A stretch of DNA of 64,000 bases, taken from assembly GCF_003020115.1 (NCBI RefSeq), contig NZ_PYFX01000003.1, positions 124,001 to 188,000 of the forward strand, written 5' to 3'. Below are positions 37,401-42,967 of this stretch, piece after piece (position 1 is the stretch's first letter; each line of letters begins with the position of its first letter). The stretch is from Bradyrhizobium sp. MOS002 (GTDB taxonomy: Bacteria > Pseudomonadota > Alphaproteobacteria > Rhizobiales > Xanthobacteraceae). The notes beneath the pieces were generated by a model. The model saw nothing but the letters and a program-made list of their open reading frames with translations, was not told the origin of the DNA and did not search any database. Position numbers and translations under genes: made by a program.

Positions 37401-40400
37401 AACCGCGGAACCGCCGCCGACATTGACCGCGCCCGCGATCGTCACGACCGACAGGTCCTGTTGCGCCAGGATGTTGAGCGTCGGCGCAAAGACGCTGGCC
37501 TGGCTGGAGATCGAGGCGTGCGTCGTGTTGTTGAGGAAGCCGAGCGAGGTGATGCCGTTCAGCGCCAGCGCACCGCCGGCCTTTCCGGACGACGGCGCGA
37601 CCGCGACGAACTGGTCCGAGGTGATCGCGTTGACGGCGATGTCGTCCGCCGCCCGCAGCGACGCACCGTCCGAAACGCCCGCGATCGTGCTGGTGTTGAA
37701 CTGGACGAAATTGAGCGAGCCGCCCACCGAGGAGCCGCCCGACGTGTTGCCCGGCAGGAAGCCGAGCGTACCGACATTGCCGGCGGCGTCGATCGACGCC
37801 GTCGTCGTCGTCGCCGCGATCTGGATGCTGGCGTCGTAGGTGTGGACGTCGCCGTTGTTCACCGTCGCCGACCAGCTGCTGCCGCAAGCCGTCGTGCATG
37901 TCGCGGTCAGGCTGGCGCTGCCGGCCACCCAGGCCGTCGTATCGTTGTTCACGACGAAATGGTTCACCGAGCCGGCGACGGCGGCGGTATCGCCCGCGTC
38001 GGCCGTGGCGTTGGCATAGCTGGTCAGGATGTTGCCGCCGACGCCGAGATTGCCGTTGAGGTGACTGAGAACCTCGGTCAATCCGTCCCACTTCAGCCAG
38101 GTATTGGTGATCGGCATCCAGGTGCTGGCGTCGACGGCGATGTTGGCCGCATTGATCACGGTGCCGCCGCCGACATAGGCGTTCGAATTGTGATTGAAAT
38201 TGCCCCATGCGACCGCGGCGCTGATCGCAACGCCCTCGCCGCTCGTGGGGTCCGAGGCGATCGCGGAAGCCGTGGCGTTGCTGCGCACGCCTCGGTCGAC
38301 GAGGGTGCTGACGACGGCGACGTTGCCACTGACATAGAGGTTCGGTGCGCCGCCGCTCGGATTCTGGCCGATCGACGCAATGGCGTTTTCGGTGCTGTTG
38401 GCCAGCGACAGCGCGGCGGCGGCCTTCAGATTGAAATTCACCGGCATCAGCGGGATCATATGCTGGGCGATGATCGAGCCCGGGCTCGCCGTGGAGACCA
38501 TGAAATCCTGGATCGCGCCGACCACGGCCGGCGTGCCGACGATGGTCGAGGCCATGGTCGAGTTGCTCGTGGTGTTCGACGTCGCCTCGACCATCACGGA
38601 GCCGTTCATCCGGGACGACGTGCTGGTACCCAGTGACGCGCCGAGCTTTGCGATGGCGGACGTGGTGACGTCGCTGATGGCGAGCGCCCCGCCGATGCCG
38701 CCGCTCGCGTTCGGCGTGCTCAGCGCGACCGCGGTGGCACTGGTCGCGAACGAGTTGTTGTTGATCGCACGCACCGTCAGTGCGTTGCCGGATGCAATCA
38801 CGTTGCCGACGGAAAGGTTCGCGCCGGTCGCGACATTGGCCGTGGTCGAGACCGAGCCGGTGGAATAGGCAACGGTCGCGACGAATTGCGCGCTGGATGT
38901 CGCCGCGACCGCAGTCACGTTCAGCGTGGCGTCATTGATGGCGTGGATGTTGAGGTTGCCGCCCGCGCTGATCGTGGCGCCGGAGGCCACGTTGGTGGTG
39001 ACGTTGCCGTCGAGCTTGCCGACGACGGCGGCGGCGCCGATCGGCGAGCCGCCGAGCAAGGTGCTCGCCAGCGCCGGATCCTGCGCCGTTTCCGAGCCGT
39101 GCGACTTGATGTCGACATTGCCGGCGCCGTTGATGTTGGCGTGGCCGTTGATGTTCACCGTAGCCGTGGCACTCGCGGCCACATAGCCGCCGTTGAGGCC
39201 GAGCAGCGAGGCCGCGAGCGTGGTGCCGACCAGCGTGAAGAGGCCGGGGACCGAGCTCGTGAAGCTCGATATCGCCGTCGAGGTCGCGCCGATCGAGATG
39301 TCGCCGCCCGTTATCTGGCCGTCGATCGTGATTGCTGTGGTCGCGGTGGCCTGGCCCGACAGCTTGGTATCAGTCGCCGTCGCGGTCAGCGTGACACTGC
39401 CGCTAGCGTAATTCGTTCCACCAACATTGATCGCCTGGGCGAGAATCTTCGCTCCGTTGACGATGCTGATGGTCGGCGCATCGATCTCGACATTGATGGC
39501 GTTACTGACGGAATGGGTCTTGGTGGCGTCGAGGTTGCGGGCATCGATCACCGCATGCGCGGCCAGCGTGACCGAATTGTCGGCCTGAACCAGATAGGTG
39601 CCGCCAGCGCTGAGCGCCGCAATGGCGTTGGCGACGGACGTGTTCCCGAGGGTTACGCCGACGTCGCCCTGGCTGGCATCGCCGATCACCACATCGGTCG
39701 GGTCGATCAGCAGCGTGCCGGCCCGGCCGTTCGGTGCGGCAAGGTTGATCGTAACGCCGCTGCCGACGTCGATGACGCCGTTTCCGCTCAGCTCGACCAG
39801 GCCCGCATTGCCAATTTTCGAGCTGGCATCGATCTTCGCGCCGGTCTTCACCGTCACGTCGTTGCCGGCCTTGACGAGGACGCCGCCGGCATCCGCAGTC
39901 CTGCTCGCCGTGCTCAACCGCGCATTCTTGCCGAGTTCGGCTTGGTTGCCGGCCACGACCGTGATGTTGCTTGGCGTGGTGGTTTTGCTGCGCGCGGTGA
40001 GCCGACCGTTGACGCTGGCGTTGTTGACCGCGCCGATGTGAATGGAGCCATTGCGCACGGAAATCGCGGCAGCGCTCCGCAGCCCCTTGGAATTGACCGA
40101 GGCTGCGAACTTCGCGGCGTGATCGAGATTGGCGATGTCGCGCTGGCTGGCACCACCGACAAGGACGTTCTGCCCGGTCAGGCGCACGCCGTCGATGGCA
40201 TTGACCCGGCCGTAGATCCGGATGTTGCCGTCCGGCGAGACCGGGAACGAGCCCGCCATCAGATTGGCGACGGCCGAACCGTTGATCTGCCCCTGCGCGC
40301 CGATCAGGCTGTCGGTGAACTCGCGCGTCGGCGTCGAGACGTTGAGGCTGCCGACATTGACCGTGCCGCTGCGGCCGACCACGAAACCCTTGGGATCGGC

Positions 40401-40802
40401 AAAATAGACGTTACCGCCGATCGCCCCGTTCATGTAGGAGTTCAGTGTGCCGTTGATGTAGACCGGAGCGTCGCGAACGATGTTGACGAGATTTTGCGTG
40501 CCGGTCGGCAGCTGCAGATTGACGGTGTTGCCCTGCCCGACGCTGAACTGCGAGAACGAGTTGAAGGCACTGGTGCCGGAGACGGTCGACGTCGTGACGT
40601 TGGTGACGCTGCCGGAGGTCTGAAGGCTGGTCCCGGTGCGGCCGTCCGGCGTGATCACGTTCGCCGGCTGCGCCTGCAGGCGAACGCTGAACACGGGCAG
40701 GAAGACCATCTGCATCGCGCAGAGCAGTGACATCGAACGGAAACGCGCAAGCCCCCGCAGCGTCAGCTCGTCATTGTCTCGCCTTGCAGATGGTCGGCGC
40801 AT
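31248..40802 (-). CDS. Filamentous adhesin TpsA (LktA/haemagglutinin-like), 5' part before frameshift
   Basis: This 3184-residue frame carries the N-terminus of the adhesin; the last 110 or so residues (below 31576) are out of frame. Residues 1-47 form an extended, basic signal peptide with a hydrophobic core MSLLCAMQMVFLPVF. The TPS secretion domain follows, with GSVTNVTTSTVSGTSAFNSF, QFSVGQGNTVNLQLP and YFADPKGFVVGRSGTVNVGSL; the usual NPNGI motif is degenerate (DPKGF). LLIDPTDVVIGD lies near residue 360. From about 38200 to 32600 a loose repeat with the signature AYI/AYV recurs some 14 times. GAGGAT precedes the ATG. The exported protein at 40872 is just upstream. Function as a secreted adhesin is inferred from the family. 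Confidence 0.88.
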   Translation of the reverse strand: MRRPSARRDNDELTLRGLARFRSMSLLCAMQMVFLPVFSVRLQAQPANVITPDGRTGTSLQTSGSVTNVTTSTVSGTSAFNSFSQFSVGQGNTVNLQLPTGTQNLVNIVRDAPVYINGTLNSYMNGAIGGNVYFADPKGFVVGRSGTVNVGSLNVSTPTREFTDSLIGAQGQINGSAVANLMAGSFPVSPDGNIRIYGRVNAIDGVRLTGQNVLVGGASQRDIANLDHAAKFAASVNSKGLRSAAAISVRNGSIHIGAVNNASVNGRLTARSKTTTPSNITVVAGNQAELGKNARLSTASRTADAGGVLVKAGNDVTVKTGAKIDASSKIGNAGLVELSGNGVIDVGSGVTINLAAPNGRAGTLLIDPTDVVIGDASQGDVGVTLGNTSVANAIAALSAGGTYLVQADNSVTLAAHAVIDARNLDATKTHSVSNAINVEIDAPTISIVNGAKILAQAINVGGTNYASGSVTLTATATDTKLSGQATATTAITIDGQITGGDISIGATSTAISSFTSSVPGLFTLVGTTLAASLLGLNGGYVAASATATVNINGHANINGAGNVDIKSHGSETAQDPALASTLLGGSPIGAAAVVGKLDGNVTTNVASGATISAGGNLNIHAINDATLNVTAVAATSSAQFVATVAYSTGSVSTTANVATGANLSVGNVIASGNALTVRAINNNSFATSATAVALSTPNASGGIGGALAISDVTTSAIAKLGASLGTSTSSRMNGSVMVEATSNTTSNSTMASTIVGTPAVVGAIQDFMVSTASPGSIIAQHMIPLMPVNFNLKAAAALSLANSTENAIASIGQNPSGGAPNLYVSGNVAVVSTLVDRGVRSNATASAIASDPTSGEGVAISAAVAWGNFNHNSNAYVGGGTVINAANIAVDASTWMPITNTWLKWDGLTEVLSHLNGNLGVGGNILTSYANATADAGDTAAVAGSVNHFVVNNDTTAWVAGSASLTATCTTACGSSWSATVNNGDVHTYDASIQIAATTTTASIDAAGNVGTLGFLPGNTSGGSSVGGSLNFVQFNTSTIAGVSDGASLRAADDIAVNAITSDQFVAVAPSSGKAGGALALNGITSLGFLNNTTHASISSQASVFAPTLNILAQQDLSVVTIAGAVNVGGGSAVGLSVAYLGANMDTSAYIGDNHSDIRPGPFSSNDPFAGNSGGSGFVNADNLTISATTSGRITSAAVAASISEPSLSSFADKANAAGAAATGGPAGIALAANKISSGSGSSTSGFTMDLAGSSSVSDVSLGTSAYIKNTSVNKFTAAGGVNTNTIVQALNDTILSNGSGSAAANMSGGSSQGAAIGAAIAAAMSNNATLAYISDTTMQNQKSVTVQALNGGSETVVALGVAGGTSANALALSGSVGIVTDSANAYIENSTITGFATGTNRAIEVDAYQTTNIAIGGGSLYLSGGKAGVGIALTYASIADPSGGNATDAHIRNTSISNYDSLLVLADSASVIAAGAASGGAGSNANGLAGAIVVDEITPTTTAYISSSATVNINVGRVTVLADSGAVSDLDTALGNLVKKSNSGHLASDTCTAAAGNGTQNCIDFSAAALNGGTGNGPGAGIISVAGTIQAGKNNVGASMVYDTIATTHSAYIANVRMSALGTVSVNAVDTTKIQSVTIGFGLSSGQFAGVGGMTISSIANNVSAAIGNNLSDTTQSTVTASNISVTATENSSITGAAAVAGASTQGSAAGLALVYSSIANNVSAGVTGSKLTASGSVAVNANSNASISTVAVGIAISSQIGLAGSVATNLMGTNVTASITGGADVTANNNVAVIAGNNDKAGVFAGAVSISKGAAGGAGSMVTNKITGTTAAYISGTTTKVDALGTSTSDVLSVNSGTLAHAIDLGGFSAPSDTTPDLSETQESVRGLAVVASSHQAVVTNVATLSAGSGISIMINPITNVMSGSTKAYIDGAAIDTRLASSTLDPQIDVAASSFSYSGAFGAGVVPPTGSGGGGATILSTTMSRDTEAYITNATVGGVQSASATVGAVTVKANAEQDASSIAVGFGTGSVGLNVFVATTEAYVDGGSLTASSLTVNAYDATGIASANGSGAYGSQAAIGAAFLVQVSANRTEAYVGDEFHYQGNGAAHTTAVNLSGALDVQATTKNRFQAYSIGGALSTGTAAIAGMANIEIANNTTIAGVYDTTLQSPTGGAAGTVTINATEDVAIKEIAGALSIAASGSGVGVGAAANVIVFKSQTIAESRNSNLNSSGAINVGAISTKEVLSYAVTAGIGGSVGIGATVGVIIIGTNTADPDTQGEQTGQLNQGNNGTIASVNAGTNSSHGSDAVASGTSGNPSNANATSTYDVSTVLTGGNDGVTAQIAGGNVTGTQVNVAATSANATKMFLLGAGFGKNVGIGAGIGYTSVNSSVLANLSAIVAAPSVTVAARVKDADTGPYSGKTVDSEAIAGGAALYLGADAAVAVGNVANTVTAQLGGSVTGTGGTGVAVMAMDSSTQSVTAGGGTGGLAAIGVSIATTGRSSSVAAKVLSNATVNSSTLAVGAAEAGAMSASATAVAGGIVAGDGAVATAKENSTVLAEIGSSASITTSAAGVGTLVSASLTPNLSSEAIGVAVGGGAIGVSVAESMVTATVTADVGDNTSFSGGALAVTAMALVPTSGTTTYAWSLAGGGGSLIGAQGSYARASENATVSAYGGTGITLPNADVVITAQNDSSQYAQATGLSTGFLAVGATVAQASSSAHTYAYLGAPDDMDATHLNHTDYTGILQITATGKDINVSNATVGAGGTYAGAAAVATTSSTAVTNARFDGGATDDTLFFGGLNIQAKHTTNYAASGDAYQASTAGVSGGSAQNDVNATTTVDIGPHLIINSAGGDMVVIANDIVNQAGGGARSGSGGVFAGAAALSNTHVTQTVTTNIGAGTVLSLNGDPRTSAAVINIEAYNTLNTNDTASLATAAFFAGGGAESNMTANATLAVNINARELFSAGKIYIGTAAKMAASNNANASLYGAIAGVGASTNSWVHANQAVNVGNNAKVEAWGQINIFAGMSGDTIIFSSVQATATTVVYNNTAIPISTLYRGTANADDTTSLTLANTSSGSASRTFPWERPRVRSRPPATAATTIRIWTSSAPRTATITATPAEPAMSRSTAWWSLASTTISPLRSTSVRARRPRARQVLTRHCCPAVRRHPRSNMSPTSITSTR
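31570..31580 (-). other. Single-base frameshift splitting tpsA
   Basis: On the minus strand the 5' frame reads ...LANT then SSGSASRTFPWERP, which is off-frame Arg/Ser/Pro-rich text. Adding one base between 31576 and 31575 (probably a third C) restores ...LANTLERLGVQNISLGATQ and joins the 3' frame. The joined protein would be about 5441 residues. A sequencing error in a short C run or a recent mutation can each explain it. Confidence 0.9.
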
Positions 40803-40871
40803 TTCAGATCCTCTTCATCGGCACTGGGGCCGATCCACAACCGGGTGGGAGAATGTCGGGGGAGCGCGCCA

Positions 40872-41642
40872 TCAGAACTGGCCGGGCGGCAGCTTGAAGA
40901 TGTCGGGGCTCTTGGCGTCGGCCACGTAGAACAGCAGCAAGCTGGTCGGCGTCAGCACTCGCTGGTTGTTGTCCTTGTTCTCGAACGTGCCCTGCAGAAG
41001 CAGGATGACCGAGCGATCCTTGGCGTCGCTGCCGCGGAACATCACGATGCCGCCGTTGACGGGCATGTTGACCGCGATGGAATCGGGCTTGAAGCCCTCG
41101 CTGAGGAAATGGGCGCGCAGGATGTTGGCGTTGGAGAACAGCTTCTCCGGCGTGATCGCCGTGTCGGTGGCCTTCGACCAGACCGCCCCGACCTGGATCA
41201 GAGATTTCGACTTGTAACCGAACACGTAGGAGAGTTCGGCGGTGCCGCCGTTCGGCGGCAGCTCGGGCGCCGAATAGAGCAGGCTGTGCGTCAGCTCGGA
41301 GGCATTGTCCTGCGCCCGGACGGCGTCGGGCTTTGCGCCGAAATCCTTGGCTATCGCCACGCGCACGTCGGCCTCGTTCATGCCGAACTTGGCCGAGCGG
41401 AAGCCGTCGATCGCCTTGGAGTCGATCGCCTTGGACTTGTCGTCCGGGGCCGATGTCTCGGCGGCGGCTGCCGACGTCGCGCCGGCAGCGACCGGCGTAC
41501 CGGCTGCTGCGGGAGCGGCCCCGGCGGCTCTCGGGGCCGGCGCAGCTTTCTGCTTCGGTACGGCGCCCTGGGCCGCAAGGGGTCCCGCTGCAACAGAGGT
41601 GAGCAGGCCAATGAGGGCCGGAACGAGATAGATTTTGCGCAT
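40872..41642 (-). CDS. Exported protein of unknown function upstream of tpsA
   Basis: A 256-residue protein with a signal peptide (RKIYLVPALIGLLTSVAAGPLAAQ), then an Ala/Pro-rich linker to about residue 75, then a globular domain opening FRSAKFGMNEADVRVAIAKDFG. The ATG at 41642 has GAAGG 7 nt upstream, which decides the start over the longer frame to 41720. It lies 69 bp ahead of tpsA and points the same way, so it probably forms an operon with tpsA and tpsB. I do not recognise a characterised family. A periplasmic or surface accessory to the secretion system is possible but unproven. Confidence 0.82.
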   Translation of the reverse strand: MRKIYLVPALIGLLTSVAAGPLAAQGAVPKQKAAPAPRAAGAAPAAAGTPVAAGATSAAAAETSAPDDKSKAIDSKAIDGFRSAKFGMNEADVRVAIAKDFGAKPDAVRAQDNASELTHSLLYSAPELPPNGGTAELSYVFGYKSKSLIQVGAVWSKATDTAITPEKLFSNANILRAHFLSEGFKPDSIAVNMPVNGGIVMFRGSDAKDRSVILLLQGTFENKDNNQRVLTPTSLLLFYVADAKSPDIFKLPPGQF

Positions 41643-41935
41643 CGAAAACCTTCGAAAAAATTTGAAACAACGCTTCAAAAATCGGCAGCTGCGAAATCGG
41701 CCTCCCCGAACCGTCATCACGACCGAGACGGAAAATGTTGCAACGCCGCAGGGCGTTACAAGGTGTCACGGAGGAGACAAGGTTCGAAACAGCGACTCTT
41801 TGGCGGCGTAGGAATACGGTATCGGGCTGCCAAACGCTGCGAATGAGCAGTCACAAACGCGATTTTTCATCAATTGTGGATGCCGGCTGTTCGCGCTAAG
41901 CATCCGCTTGGGGCAAGCCACATGCAAAGAATGTC
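41643..41935. promoter_or_regulatory. Divergent regulatory region between the tps locus and the SBP-kinase pair
   Basis: This 293-bp region separates two divergent units and must hold both promoters. It is more AT-rich near the exported-protein start. The inverted repeat TTTGAA-N7-TTCAAA at 41661-41679 lies 19 bp upstream of that start, in a position for an operator or leader hairpin. I see no clear -35/-10 pair. Confidence 0.45.
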
Positions 41936-42967
41936 ATGACCGAACGGCCTTCCGCTCTCGCGGTGGATCGCCGCGGGTTCATTCGCCTTGCGAGCACAAC
42001 CGCCGCGGGGTGGCTGGCGCTCGGCGCAACATCTGATCGCGTGCGGGTCGTGGCATCGCTGACGGCGTTGCCGCTCGACGACGAACTGACCAGAAGGAGC
42101 ATGATCGACAGCCCGACCTCCCGCCTGGGTGGCCTCATCGTGGGCTTGAGGCAGCGAGGCTGGGTCGAAGGCGTCAATTTCCGCCTCGAGCTCCGTTCGA
42201 CCTTCGGCGCGCCGGATAAGCTGAAAACCGCGGTTCAGGAATTGCTGGCGCTCAAGCCGGACGTGATCCTGACCGGCTCGACGGTCGAAACCGCGGCCGT
42301 CCTGGAAGCCACCAAGACCATCCCGATCGTGTTCGCGACCGCCAACGATCCCGTCGGCAACGGCTTCGTCGAAAGCCTTGCTCATCCCGGCGGCAACGTG
42401 ACCGGCTTCACCAACAGCACCGCCGAGATGGGCGGCAAATGGCTTCAGCTCATCCGGGAGGCCGTGCCGGATCTCGCGCGCGTCGGCATTCTGTTCAACC
42501 CGGCAACCACACCTCGCGGCGGCCGCTTCTTCCTCGATTCCATCGAGCAAGAGGCCGCGCTGTCCGGCGTGTCCGTGGTCCCCGCTCCCGTCAGCGCGCC
42601 GACGGAGATCGACGAAGCTGTCAGGCCTTTTTCCGAACCGCCCAGGGCGGCGATGATTGCGCTGGTCGACAGCTTCCTCGTGGTCCACCGGCAGGCTGCG
42701 GTGGCGGCGGCGGCCAAATATCGCATCCCTACGATTTACCCGTTCCATTACTTCATGGATGCGGGCGGTCTGATGAGCTATGGGCCGACGCTCGAAGTGC
42801 GCTCGGCCGACTATGTCGATCTCATCCTGCGCGGCACCAAGGCCGGCGATCTGCCGGTGCAATCGCCGCGGAAATACGAGCTCCTGATCAACCGCACGGT
42901 CGCCCGCGCGCTGGATTTGACGATACCATTCACGCTGCTCGCGCGGGCCGACGAGATCCGCGAGTGA
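41936..42967 (+). CDS. Tat-exported ABC-type substrate-binding protein (ABC_sub_bind/TrpX-like)
   Basis: A 343-residue periplasmic binding protein of the ABC_sub_bind (DUF534) family. Its N-terminus has a twin-arginine signal, VDRRGFIRLAST, followed by a hydrophobic stretch. Family blocks are LRQRGWVEGVNFRLELR, LLALKPDVILTGSTVETAAVLEAT, IPIVFATANDPVGNGFVESLAHPGGNVTGFT and MSYGPTLEVRSADYVDLILRGTKAGDLPVQ. Relatives bind varied small molecules and often lack obvious transporters. No ABC permease or ATPase is adjacent. Instead its TGA overlaps the GTG of a hybrid sensor kinase, so the ligand may be a signal rather than a nutrient. Confidence 0.92.
   Translation: MTERPSALAVDRRGFIRLASTTAAGWLALGATSDRVRVVASLTALPLDDELTRRSMIDSPTSRLGGLIVGLRQRGWVEGVNFRLELRSTFGAPDKLKTAVQELLALKPDVILTGSTVETAAVLEATKTIPIVFATANDPVGNGFVESLAHPGGNVTGFTNSTAEMGGKWLQLIREAVPDLARVGILFNPATTPRGGRFFLDSIEQEAALSGVSVVPAPVSAPTEIDEAVRPFSEPPRAAMIALVDSFLVVHRQAAVAAAAKYRIPTIYPFHYFMDAGGLMSYGPTLEVRSADYVDLILRGTKAGDLPVQSPRKYELLINRTVARALDLTIPFTLLARADEIRE

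Noticed and set aside
24478..40802. CRISPR or tandem DNA repeats in the adhesin region
   Set aside because: The similarity is at protein level and irregularly spaced. No constant DNA repeat with unique spacers is visible.
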